Part shown: one piece after another, positions 1 through 6,769 of the stretch
Layout of the letters: every line of letters begins with the position of its first letter
Position numbering within the stretch: the first letter of the stretch is position 1
Assembly: GCA_937915835.1 (NCBI GenBank)
Contig: CALGHA010000141.1
Span: forward strand, 1 to 16,269
DNA from: an uncultured Fretibacterium sp.
GTDB taxonomy: Bacteria; Synergistota; Synergistia; Synergistales; Aminobacteriaceae
DNA length: 16,269 bases
Reading direction: 5' to 3'
Program-made: the position numbers and the translations under genes
Notes under the pieces: generated by a model
Told to the model about the DNA's origin: nothing
Databases searched by the model: none
What the model saw: the letters and a program-made list of their open reading frames with translations, nothing else

Positions 1-468
1 ACGGCAAAATCAATCGGGAAATTGGCCGGAGTTGACGACGTAATCGCTGGAGTTCTTCCGGACGGTAAAGAGAGCGTAATTCGTGAGCTTCAGGCTAATG
101 GCAAAGTTGCGATGGTTGGCGACGGAATTAATGATGCTCCTGCTTTGACACGTGCGGATATTGGGGTTGCGATTGGTGCGGGAACTGATATAGCGATTGA
201 TGCGGCTGACGTTGTCTTGATGAAGAGTTCATTGCTTGATGTTCCTGCGGCTGTGAGATTGAGCCGAGCGACACTCAGGAATATTCATCAAAATTTATTC
301 TGGGCGTTTATCTATAACGTAATCGGAATTCCTTTAGCGGCGGGATTATGGGGCCTGAAACTCGATCCAATGTTCGGAGCTGCTGCAATGAGTTTATCGA
401 GCTTTTGCGTTGTAACGAATGCTTTGAGATTGAACCTGTTTAATATTTTCGGAAGCAAGAGGCAATAA
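1..468 (+). CDS. copA: Cu(I)-type P1B heavy-metal ATPase, C-terminal part (5' truncated by window edge)
   Basis: The reading frame is open from base 1 and gives the last 155 residues of an integral-membrane ATPase that exports metal ions using ATP. Seen: the P-type hinge motif MVGDGINDAPAL at 112-147, then the final two membrane helices. The first of these carries YN in FIYNVIGIP and the last carries MSLSSFCVVTNALRL at 388-432. A YN pair in helix 7 and an MxxSS motif in helix 8 are the family hallmarks of Cu(I)/Ag(I) pumps (P1B-1), so copper export is the best call. The phosphorylation DKTG site, the CPC helix and any N-terminal metal-binding domain lie outside the window and cannot be checked. 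The gene ends with TAA at 466-468, 58 bases before the next gene on the same strand. No terminator is obvious in that gap. Confidence 0.9.
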   Translation, partial: TAKSIGKLAGVDDVIAGVLPDGKESVIRELQANGKVAMVGDGINDAPALTRADIGVAIGAGTDIAIDAADVVLMKSSLLDVPAAVRLSRATLRNIHQNLFWAFIYNVIGIPLAAGLWGLKLDPMFGAAAMSLSSFCVVTNALRLNLFNIFGSKRQ

Positions 469-526
469 AATAGAACATGTTATATTTTGCTGATGATTTT
501 GCTTCGAGACTTACGGAGGAGAAAAA

Positions 527-937
527 ATGAAACGAGTAATAATTTTTGCGATGATATTCATACTAGCTTCGAGTGCTTATGCTGAAATTCAGGAGTTCAA
601 GTATTTTTCGGTTGATGTTCCTGACGATTGGACGGCTGAAGAGGAAAATGATGAAGTCAGAATTACGGCCGATGACAAGACGGGAGAATTGAGGATAATT
701 GCGGCCGAACCTGAGGAGAAAACTATTGCTGAGCTTGCTTCAAACTTTTTGGCTGAACTTGGAGGCTCTGAACTTGTGAGCGACGACGAGGGAACTTACA
801 CTTTCGAGTTTTCTGACGGTGAAGGCCAGGCTACAATTACGGGCGATGAAAATTTTTACATGGTCATAATGGCTTCCGGCTTTGAGAAGAACGGTGATAC
901 GCTCGGGGAAATTTTGAACTCGCTGGAAATGAAATAA
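527..937 (+). CDS. small exported protein of unknown function
   Basis: A 136-residue protein with a classical Sec signal peptide: KR, then a hydrophobic stretch, then SSAYA with likely cleavage after residue 19. It should therefore be periplasmic or secreted. The start is well fixed by GGAGGAG at 515-521, five bases before the ATG. The mature part is strongly acidic and begins with a segment of the type 'FSVDVPDDW', followed by alternating short strands. This recalls the small DcrB/PsbP-like fold often found in bacterial exported proteins, but that resemblance is by eye only. It contains no cysteine and no recognisable catalytic motif. It lies between the copper ATPase and the methyltransferase on the same strand. 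Nothing in the sequence ties it functionally to either. Function unknown. Confidence 0.75.
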   Translation: MKRVIIFAMIFILASSAYAEIQEFKYFSVDVPDDWTAEEENDEVRITADDKTGELRIIAAEPEEKTIAELASNFLAELGGSELVSDDEGTYTFEFSDGEGQATITGDENFYMVIMASGFEKNGDTLGEILNSLEMK

Positions 938-1002
938 TCTATGATAAAATATGTAAATTCAATCACAAAAAATTCATCAAAAAAAGGGGTAGACAAAATC
1001 AC

Positions 1003-1068
1003 ATGATGGTTATAACCTTGTTATCGGTTATCGGTTATCGGTTATCGGTTATCGGTTATCGGGAGTAG
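1003..1068 (+). CDS. possible leader-peptide ORF running through the heptamer repeat
   Basis: Starting from ATGATG at 1003, a frame of 21 codons runs through the tandem heptamers and stops at TAG 1066-1068. Because three heptamers make seven codons, the product contains two tandem LSVIGYR heptapeptides after a short hydrophobic start. A purine-rich AAAGGGG lies about 13 bases upstream, which is rather far for a ribosome-binding site. A terminator-like hairpin follows 34 bases after the stop, and the methyltransferase gene starts after that. This is the order expected of an attenuator leader, but the codons show no run for a single amino acid and translation is unproven. It may equally be a chance frame in a repeat. 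Loss or gain of one repeat would shift the frame. Confidence 0.2.
   Translation: MMVITLLSVIGYRLSVIGYRE
1021..1062 (+). repeat. tandem heptanucleotide repeat, TTATCGG x 6
   Basis: Six exact head-to-tail copies of TTATCGG, followed by one more G. A perfect 10-base palindrome, GGTTATAACC at 1008-1017, lies just before them. Its right half, ATAACC, could pair with the GGTTAT present at each repeat junction. The array sits about 110 bases upstream of the methyltransferase start and downstream of the small exported gene. Perfect short tandem arrays of this kind are prone to slipped-strand length change (known behaviour). Any regulatory effect here is inferred. Confidence 0.95.
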
Positions 1069-1102
1069 TCTGACCTCTGATAATACGCGTATAGAATTTT
1101 AC

Positions 1103-1142
1103 CGCTCTGTTGGAAAAAATTTTTCTGACGGGGCGTTTTTTT
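1103..1142 (+). terminator. intrinsic-terminator-like hairpin upstream of the methyltransferase gene
   Basis: CGCTCTGT at 1103-1110 pairs with ACGGGGCG at 1128-1135 through eight positions, two of them G-U. The A/T-rich middle (GGAAAAA against TTTTTC) extends the stem. A run of seven T follows at 1136-1142. It could end transcription of the upstream exported-protein gene, leaving an unusually long 3' leader of about 165 bases. Alternatively it could act as an attenuator for the methyltransferase, whose ribosome-binding site begins only 15 bases later. A weak promoter-like pair, CTGACC at 1070 and TAGAAT at 1092 with 16 bases between, would start transcription at the base of this hairpin and is not convincing. 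Confidence 0.5.
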
Positions 1143-1170
1143 GTGCGCGGAAATTTCAGGAGGCAGATTA

Positions 1171-2088
1171 ATGCGTTACGAAGAGTTTGAACGTGAGCGA
1201 CTTGACCCGATTTATGAGATTATAGAGCCGTATTCAGAGATGAAGAAGAATGAACGTTATTTTTTGAACGGGATTATCCGAGCATTGAAGCCGAAGAAAA
1301 TTCTTGAAGTCGGAGTGTCAGCAGGAGGCGGAACCTCGATAATCTTAAACGCAATTTCTGATATAGACGGGGCAAAATTATATTCGATTGATTACTCACA
1401 GACGGCATTCTTTTTTCCGGATAAACCTTCAGGATTTCTTGTTGAGGAAAAGTTCCCGCAGTTTATGGATAAATGGCAGATTTTCAGAGGAGGCGACGCT
1501 TCACGACATATTGAGAAGGTTGGAGGAGATATTGATTTATTTATGCTCGACACGGCACATACTCATCCTTGGGAGACAATGAATTTTCTCTGTGTCCTGC
1601 CGTTCTTAAAGCGCAATTTTTCGTGGACAGTGTTGCATGATATTACGCTTTATACGGATCCAAACGGGAGATTATCAACGAACGCATGTAGATATTTATT
1701 TGGTCATGTTGTCTCAGAGGAAAAAATTACTCCTGCTCCTGATAATGAGGCAATAGGTTTCTCGAATATTAGAGCTTTCAAAGTTTCAGATTGCACGTTT
1801 GATCATGTCAATAATTTACTTGAGAGCCTGTTAATCCCTTGGGACAGAACAGTTGGGAAAAATGACAGGGAAGACATCAGGAAAATCATAGAGAAGTATT
1901 ACTCGCCTGAGCAGTATGAATTTTTCGTAAAGGCTCTGAAGTTTCAGGATTATCTAGCAGAACATCCTGCATCGTTCAAGAACGTCATAAAGACTGTGAT
2001 GAAACACGGAACGCCGGGAATGTTCAACTTTTTACGGAAGATAAAGCATTCAGTGAGCCGCAATCGAGCCACTAAAATGGAAGTATAA
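1171..2088 (+). CDS. class I SAM-dependent methyltransferase (Methyltransf_24-like)
   Basis: A 305-residue cytoplasmic protein. Seen: motif I, ILEVGVSAGGGTS at residues 44-56, the glycine-rich loop that binds S-adenosylmethionine. YSID follows at 71-74, whose acidic residue would hold the ribose, then the strand-4 segment DLFMLDTAH at 122-130 and VLHDI at 154-158. This order is typical of class I methyltransferases of the type found with sugar- and antibiotic-modifying enzymes, where the Asp/His residues near strands 4 and 5 can bind a metal. The substrate cannot be told from sequence. The C-terminal third (about residues 190-305) is helical and lysine-rich and may hold a substrate lid. Start: ATG 1171 has AGGAGG at 1158-1163, seven bases away. 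An upstream TTG at 1141 lies in the T-run of the hairpin and was rejected. The gene faces the serpin gene across a shared terminator. Confidence 0.75.
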   Translation: MRYEEFERERLDPIYEIIEPYSEMKKNERYFLNGIIRALKPKKILEVGVSAGGGTSIILNAISDIDGAKLYSIDYSQTAFFFPDKPSGFLVEEKFPQFMDKWQIFRGGDASRHIEKVGGDIDLFMLDTAHTHPWETMNFLCVLPFLKRNFSWTVLHDITLYTDPNGRLSTNACRYLFGHVVSEEKITPAPDNEAIGFSNIRAFKVSDCTFDHVNNLLESLLIPWDRTVGKNDREDIRKIIEKYYSPEQYEFFVKALKFQDYLAEHPASFKNVIKTVMKHGTPGMFNFLRKIKHSVSRNRATKMEV

Positions 2089-2100
2089 GGGTAAAGAAAA

Positions 2101-2135
2101 CCTCCCGCCTTAAAAACGGGAGGCCAATTTTTTTT
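2101..2135. terminator. bidirectional intrinsic terminator between convergent genes
   Basis: A perfect seven-base stem, CCTCCCG at 2101-2107 with CGGGAGG at 2117-2123. Eight T follow at 2128-2135 on the plus strand, and AAAA precedes it on the left, giving a shorter U-run for the minus strand. It sits 12 bases after the methyltransferase stop and immediately after the serpin stop, so it can serve both. Confidence 0.85.
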
Positions 2136-3291
2136 ATTTCTCGAAAGTCTGACGGCCCATGAATAATATCGTTCCCGTATAGTTATCCATTATGAAATAA
2201 ATAAACGGGTGATCCGCATGAAACTCTGCAAGTTTCGGTCGTGTCGGCATAGCTGTAGCCTTAAGCATAGTAATCGCCGTAGCCGCAGCCGCTTCGGTTT
2301 TCTCCTCGTCAACGTCAATAAACGTCTGATGAATTATCGCGTCAATCTTGAGTTTCTCGTCGTCGGTAATTCCCGAGAAATTCGCAAAATCCGTGAATGC
2401 TAATTTCACTCCAAGCGCGTTAAACAAATTCTTAAGCTCATAACGTTTCTCGGTCTTGAACTTCGGAAGCCATAAGTCAACTTCGTATCTATCAAGTGAA
2501 GAAATCCAATGCTTGAGAATTTCAGCGTCAAGGACTTCAAGCAGCTTTTCATTCTCTTTCGGAGGAAGTACAGCAATCATAGACATTCTGTCTTGTTCAT
2601 AAGGAAGCCGGATAATTTTCACACCGTCGAACTCAGCAAAGGCAAAATTATCATGCTTCTTCATCATCGGGACTTTCACGACTTTATCACCGTCATAAAA
2701 ATCTTCGGAAGTCGTACGCTCCTTGTTGAAAGTTTTTTCCCAGCGAGCGTTGAAGTATACCGCGTTCGTCAAAATCATCTGAGTCTCAGGATTAAGATTT
2801 TGCAGCAAGTTATTAATCCTGTTGTTAGTCTTTGAGCTTACCCAGTCGTTAATTTTCACGCGCGATATTTCCGTCGCATTCTCAAAGTCGAGTTCCTCAG
2901 GTTCACTGTGGTAATAAAGATAAAGCGTGCTCTGAAAGTCTTTATTCAGCGTCAACCCGTTACGAAGCCACACACGATTTGCCGAAGAAATTTGCCCGCT
3001 CTTGTCAATATCCCGAACGAACGCGCCTAAATTTTCGTGCAATTCCTGGTTGAAGCCTAAAACTTTCTCAATTTCAGCCGCTGTATCTCCCGAAGCTCCT
3101 TTGTAGGCCATTCCGAACGCCGTAATTATGCTGAATGGTGAGAAAAAGAACGTGCCTTCGGACTGCGATAAAATTTTTCCGGCATTTAGAGCAAAATTGT
3201 TGATAATCTCAGCAGGAGCTGCCGCAAAAGCCGTCCCTGTCAATGAGAAAATTAACGCTGACACAAAAACTATTCTTGCAAATTTCATCAT
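2134..3291 (-). CDS. exported serpin (serine/cysteine protease inhibitor family I4)
   Basis: A 385-residue protein of normal serpin length with a signal peptide (hydrophobic core to TAFA, cleavage near residue 23-24), so it acts outside the cytoplasm. Serpin landmarks in order: FFFSPFSIITAFGMAYKGA near 48-66, TNAVYFNARWEKTF at 175-188, the hinge EEKTEAAAAT at 329-338, and the C-terminal ADHPFIYFI at 359-367. The alanine-rich hinge ending in Thr at P8 is the pattern of inhibitory serpins, which trap a protease after cleavage of the reactive loop. Oddity: the usual Gly at P15 is Lys331. Counting from the hinge puts P1 near Ala345 of the segment MLKATAMPT, but loop length makes P1-P1' uncertain, so the target protease cannot be named. 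GGAGGT lies about ten bases before the ATGATG start. The gene follows uxaB by 55 bases with no terminator seen, so read-through from uxaB is likely. Bacterial serpins are patchily distributed and are often thought to be acquired by transfer. Confidence 0.92.
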   Translation of the reverse strand: MMKFARIVFVSALIFSLTGTAFAAAPAEIINNFALNAGKILSQSEGTFFFSPFSIITAFGMAYKGASGDTAAEIEKVLGFNQELHENLGAFVRDIDKSGQISSANRVWLRNGLTLNKDFQSTLYLYYHSEPEELDFENATEISRVKINDWVSSKTNNRINNLLQNLNPETQMILTNAVYFNARWEKTFNKERTTSEDFYDGDKVVKVPMMKKHDNFAFAEFDGVKIIRLPYEQDRMSMIAVLPPKENEKLLEVLDAEILKHWISSLDRYEVDLWLPKFKTEKRYELKNLFNALGVKLAFTDFANFSGITDDEKLKIDAIIHQTFIDVDEEKTEAAAATAITMLKATAMPTRPKLAEFHADHPFIYFIMDNYTGTILFMGRQTFEK

Positions 3292-3346
3292 AATTCATAA
3301 CACCTCCTGCAATAAATTATCGTCGTTGAACATGAAATTTTTATGA

Positions 3347-4837
3347 CTAGATTACGCTCTTGAACGCCGCCTCTGCTCCGTCCTCACGAATTTTGTGTAA
3401 ATCCTCGTCAACTTTCTGCTCAAGTCCCGTAATCGTCGTTAAGTCCATTCCCCAGAAGTCTTTGTTGCATAATACATCATGAACGAGGCTTTCAATTCCG
3501 TAATCTTTTCTCGCGTAATAAAATTCAAGCACAGCTCTATCATCATTGACGGTGTAAGTATTTTTCTCACGTTTGCAGACGAGGCCTTTATCGTTGAGCT
3601 CCTGAATGTTGCTCGAGTAAAACGCGATGTAAGCGGCTAAGCTCATTGTTAAACACGGAGGCAGAGCCTTTTTCTCCTCGAAATACTCAAGGAAGCTCGG
3701 CATGTTACGGGCTCGCCATTTTGATGTTGAGTTAAGGGAAATGCTCATTAACTCATGATTGACGAACGGATTATTAAATCTGTCCTGGACGGCTTCGGCG
3801 AAATCGTTCAAGTCTTTCTTGTCGAGCGGCAATGTCGGGATAATTTCATCATAAAGCATCTTGTTCATGAAATTCCTTATCGTGTCGTTGTGCATGCAGT
3901 CCCTCACGATGTCAAATCCCGCAAGATACGCTCCAGGAACAAAGCCCGTGTGTGCTCCGTTGAGAATGCGGACTTTACGTTTCTTGTAAGGTGTTACGTC
4001 AGGGACGACATGAACAGGAAGATTTGAGCGCTTAAACGGTAATTTTGCTTCGAGTTCCGCCGGGCCTTCGATTACCCAGACACCGAAGACTTCACCGACA
4101 TCGAGCAAGTTATCTTCGTAGCCGTTAATCTTGTTGAGTTCGGCCAATTCCTGAGGATCCCTAATTCTTCCCGGAACAATTCTATCTACCAATGTTGAGC
4201 AGAAAATGTTTTTCTCGTTTACCCATGCTTTGAACTCGTCGCTTAATTTCCATTGAGCAATGTATTTATTGACGCATGAGAGTAATTCTTTTCCGTTGTT
4301 GTCGATTAACTCACAGCTCAGAACTGCGAGGCCGTCAAGTCCAGCTTTGAAGCGTTCGTAGAGTACTCGTGTCAATTTTGCCGGGAAACTCGAAGGCGGA
4401 ACGTCATCAAGATTACATGCCGGGTCATAAACAATTCCTGCTTCGGTCGTGTTGCTGACGATGAACTCAAGCTCCGGGCTTCTTGCAAGCTCCAAAACTT
4501 TTTCCCAGCCGCCGTCGTCATAAGGATTAATTCCGCGTGAACATGAGGAGATTACACGCTTCATGTCAACTTTCTGGCCTTTCTCCGAACCGCGAAGATA
4601 GAGCGTGTAAAGTCCTTCCTGCTTGTTGATTAATTCCGTCAAGCCTGAAGCTATCGGCTGAACGAGAACAACTTTTCCGTTGAAGCCGGCCTTCTCATTA
4701 GCGACATCAAAGAAGTAATCAACGAAAGCGCGTAAAAAATTTCCCTCGCCGAACTGCATAACTTTTTCCGGAGCCTCACGGAGAATAAATCCCTTATAAC
4801 CTGACTGAGAAAGCACATCATAATTCAAGAGTGCCAT
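3347..4837 (-). CDS. uxaB: tagaturonate reductase (altronate oxidoreductase)
   Basis: A 496-residue member of the mannitol dehydrogenase/long-chain polyol dehydrogenase family. It interconverts D-tagaturonate and D-altronate with NADH/NAD, the second step of the isomerase route for D-galacturonate in the cytoplasm. Seen: the nucleotide-binding entry QFGEGNFLRAFVD at 28-40, SNTTEAGI at 128-135, CELIDNNG at 175-182, CSTLVDRIVPG at 213-223, and the catalytic block KKRKVRILNGAHTG at 285-298. These match the UxaB subgroup closely, more so than fructuronate reductase (UxuB) or mannitol dehydrogenase. A GGGAG lies about 12 bases before the ATG. A promoter and, beyond it, the terminator of the TRAP block precede the gene, so it has its own transcription start. 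No uxaC or uxaA is nearby in the window. Confidence 0.93.
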   Translation of the reverse strand: MALLNYDVLSQSGYKGFILREAPEKVMQFGEGNFLRAFVDYFFDVANEKAGFNGKVVLVQPIASGLTELINKQEGLYTLYLRGSEKGQKVDMKRVISSCSRGINPYDDGGWEKVLELARSPELEFIVSNTTEAGIVYDPACNLDDVPPSSFPAKLTRVLYERFKAGLDGLAVLSCELIDNNGKELLSCVNKYIAQWKLSDEFKAWVNEKNIFCSTLVDRIVPGRIRDPQELAELNKINGYEDNLLDVGEVFGVWVIEGPAELEAKLPFKRSNLPVHVVPDVTPYKKRKVRILNGAHTGFVPGAYLAGFDIVRDCMHNDTIRNFMNKMLYDEIIPTLPLDKKDLNDFAEAVQDRFNNPFVNHELMSISLNSTSKWRARNMPSFLEYFEEKKALPPCLTMSLAAYIAFYSSNIQELNDKGLVCKREKNTYTVNDDRAVLEFYYARKDYGIESLVHDVLCNKDFWGMDLTTITGLEQKVDEDLHKIREDGAEAAFKSVI

Positions 4838-4879
4838 GATAAATAATTTCTCCCTTCTAAAATTTTGATGGATGAATGA

Positions 4880-4908
4880 ATTATATCAATATATGCTTGA
4901 AGTGTTGA
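4880..4908 (-). promoter_or_regulatory. sigma-70-type promoter of uxaB
   Basis: Read on the minus strand: TCAACA at 4908-4903 (four of six consensus bases), a 17-base spacer, and a perfect TATAAT at 4885-4880. Transcription would begin around 4873, about 35 bases before the ATG. The element AAGTGTT (plus-strand sense, 4900-4906) overlaps the -35 box and recurs upstream of the GH28 gene, so it may be an operator. Confidence 0.55.
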
Positions 4909-4932
4909 TAATGATTGTTACGTGTTGTAAGC

Positions 4933-4968
4933 AAAAAATAAAGCCCAGAAGCATTAAGCTCCTGAGCC
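4933..4968 (-). terminator. intrinsic terminator after the TRAP gene cluster
   Basis: On the minus strand an 11-base stem forms between 4968-4958 and 4952-4942 (GGCTCAGGAGC with GCTTCTGGGCT, three G-U pairs). It closes a five-base TTAAT loop and is followed by a T-rich tract at 4941-4933. It begins seven bases after the stop of the second DctM gene and closes that transcription unit before the uxaB promoter. Confidence 0.85.
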
Positions 4969-4974
4969 GAAAAC

Positions 4975-6258
4975 TTAAAGCCCGTATAGCAATCCAACCA
5001 GCCATGTCGTAACAGGCGGGCAATAAGTTACAAGAAGAAGCACGACGAGATTACAAATCAGGAAGGGCATTACGGCTCTCGTCGCGCGTGAAAGAGAAAT
5101 TTTTGCGATTGACGATGTTATGAACAAGCATACGCCAACCGGTGGAGTTGTTAAGCCGATCACGAGATTTAGCACGCACATAACTCCGAACTGAATGGGA
5201 TTAACACCGAGCGGAGTTACGACCTGAAGCAAGACGGGGAATAAAATCGTTAATGCTGCAATAGTCTCCATGAAACAGCCTACGAATAACAAGAAAATAT
5301 TTATGATTAACAGGATGATATATTTATTTTGAGTTGCTGACAAAATCGCATTGGCTATCATCGTCGGAATTTGCTCTTTCGTGAGGACGTAAGCGAACAC
5401 GTTAGCGAACCCAACCAGAACCATTATGCTGGCGGCTCCAACCATAGAATCACGGATTACGGCTAAAGCTGAAGTTATCGTGAGTTCCCTGTAAATGAAA
5501 AATCCGACGAATAACGCGTAAACGACGGCTATAACGCTTGCTTCAGTCGGTGTAACAATTCCCGTCAAAATTCCAGCGAGGATTATTACCATCATCAATA
5601 ACGCCCAGAATGCCTCACGTCCTGATGAAATTATCTCTCTAAACGTCGCGCGCCGCTCATTCTTTGGATAATTACGCTTCACTGAGATTACATAAGCTAC
5701 AAGCATCATTCCTAAGCCCATTAAGATACCGGGAATTATGCCAGCAACAAACATCTTCGAGACGCTTATACCCGTCAAAGTTCCGGCCATAATCATTGGC
5801 ACGCTCGGCGGGATAATCGGGCCAATGCATGAACTCGCCGCCGTAACAGCAACTGAGTAATCAGCATCGTAACCGTCTTTAACCATCGCGGGGATTAATA
5901 TTCCTCCAAGTGAAGCCGCATCAGCCGCCGCAGTCCCGGAAACTCCCGCAAAAATCATTGACGCTCCGATGTTAGCAAGCCCCAAGCCTCCGCGAATATG
6001 GCCAATCGCTTTATTGCAGAACTGGACAATTTGATACGTAATTCCGCCGGTGTTCATCAAGTTCCCTGCAAGCATGAAGCCGGGAATACATAACAATGTG
6101 AAGCCGTCTAATCCCGAAAAAAATCTCTGAGCAAAAGTTACAAGCGGCATATTCTCAAGAAAAAAGTAAAGCAGGCTCGATATTCCCAAGCAGTAAGCTA
6201 CAGGAATTCCAACGAACAGGAAAATTAGAAAGCTGATGAATAACACTGCTACACTCAT
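4975..6258 (-). CDS. TRAP transporter large membrane subunit (DctM family), second copy
   Basis: A 427-residue, very hydrophobic protein with about 12 membrane segments, the ion-translocating subunit of a tripartite ATP-independent periplasmic transporter. Seen: GIPVAYCLGISS near 17-28, the elevator-core sequence FAGVSGTAAADAASLGG at 103-119, SSCIGPIIPPSVP at 142-154, and the matching C-terminal repeat TTPPVGVCLFITSS near 376-389. This inverted pair of hairpin regions is the family signature for substrate and sodium binding. Its ATG overlaps the stop of the small subunit gene by four bases (ATGA), indicating translational coupling. GGAGG lies just upstream inside the small-subunit gene. The substrate is not readable from sequence. 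The neighbouring uxaB and GH28 genes make uronates plausible, as in the known GaaPQM galacturonate TRAP system. No binding protein gene is present in the window. Confidence 0.93.
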   Translation of the reverse strand: MSVAVLFISFLIFLFVGIPVAYCLGISSLLYFFLENMPLVTFAQRFFSGLDGFTLLCIPGFMLAGNLMNTGGITYQIVQFCNKAIGHIRGGLGLANIGASMIFAGVSGTAAADAASLGGILIPAMVKDGYDADYSVAVTAASSCIGPIIPPSVPMIMAGTLTGISVSKMFVAGIIPGILMGLGMMLVAYVISVKRNYPKNERRATFREIISSGREAFWALLMMVIILAGILTGIVTPTEASVIAVVYALFVGFFIYRELTITSALAVIRDSMVGAASIMVLVGFANVFAYVLTKEQIPTMIANAILSATQNKYIILLIINIFLLFVGCFMETIAALTILFPVLLQVVTPLGVNPIQFGVMCVLNLVIGLTTPPVGVCLFITSSIAKISLSRATRAVMPFLICNLVVLLLVTYCPPVTTWLVGLLYGL

Positions 6259-6758
6259 TCTGCGGCCTCCTTTGAGTATAAATTCTTGTAGTCAACGCCA
6301 GCAATCATGAAAATTATATTTATCGCGTAAGACACAGCTTGAAGTATCGCGAACAACAAGACCGAGAAATTTATATACTGCATGGGAATTTGCATCGCCG
6401 TTGATACCATTCTAAAACGCAAAAATACGAACTTGGGAATTGAGTATGTTGCAAGATAGACATCAAAGATTATCATCACAGCACAGCAGGTAATCTCATA
6501 AAAAGTTTTTCGTGCTCCGGTTAATTTTGACGTGAAAATATCTACTCGAGCGTATTCGTCTTTCAGGACAACAAGTGATGCTCCAACTGCTACGGAGTAA
6601 ATGAATAAGTAACGCGCGGCTTCTTCTGTCCATGAAGGCACAACAGGTAAAAATGTTCGGCTGAAGACCTGAATAACAACAGCGAGAATATAGCCTATCA
6701 TTCCGATTACGGCGATTGTTGACAACAGAAAGTAATAAACTTTTGCGAGTAATTTCAT
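6255..6758 (-). CDS. TRAP transporter small membrane subunit (DctQ family), second copy
   Basis: A 167-residue protein with four predicted membrane helices that pairs with the large subunit encoded directly downstream. Seen: PSWTEEAARYLF at 41-52, a DctQ hallmark at the start of the second helix, and a charged cytoplasmic stretch LKDEYARVDIF after it. Start choice: the frame stays open to 6965, but that part overlaps the previous DctM gene and does not look like a DctQ N-terminus. ATG 6758 (MKLLAKVYYF) has AAAGGT seven bases upstream, while ATG 6764 lies against that ribosome-binding site and is less likely. Only 11 bases separate it from the preceding stop, and its own stop overlaps the next start, so the four TRAP genes form one tight operon. 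Confidence 0.88.
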   Translation of the reverse strand: MKLLAKVYYFLLSTIAVIGMIGYILAVVIQVFSRTFLPVVPSWTEEAARYLFIYSVAVGASLVVLKDEYARVDIFTSKLTGARKTFYEITCCAVMIIFDVYLATYSIPKFVFLRFRMVSTAMQIPMQYINFSVLLFAILQAVSYAINIIFMIAGVDYKNLYSKEAAE

Positions 6759-6769
6759 CGTCATCACCT

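Noticed and set aside
990..1016. Promoter TAGACA / TATAAC before the heptamer array
   Set aside because: The spacer is only 15 bases and the -10 box would overlap the palindrome and the small ORF start, so it is not supported well enough to list.
1021..1062. CRISPR-like array or origin iterons
   Set aside because: The units are seven bases with no spacers between them. No cas gene, replication gene or plasmid feature is nearby, and repeats of this size do not fit CRISPR.
1141..1170. Earlier TTG start for the methyltransferase
   Set aside because: It lies in the T-run of the hairpin and has no ribosome-binding site, while ATG 1171 has AGGAGG at ideal spacing.
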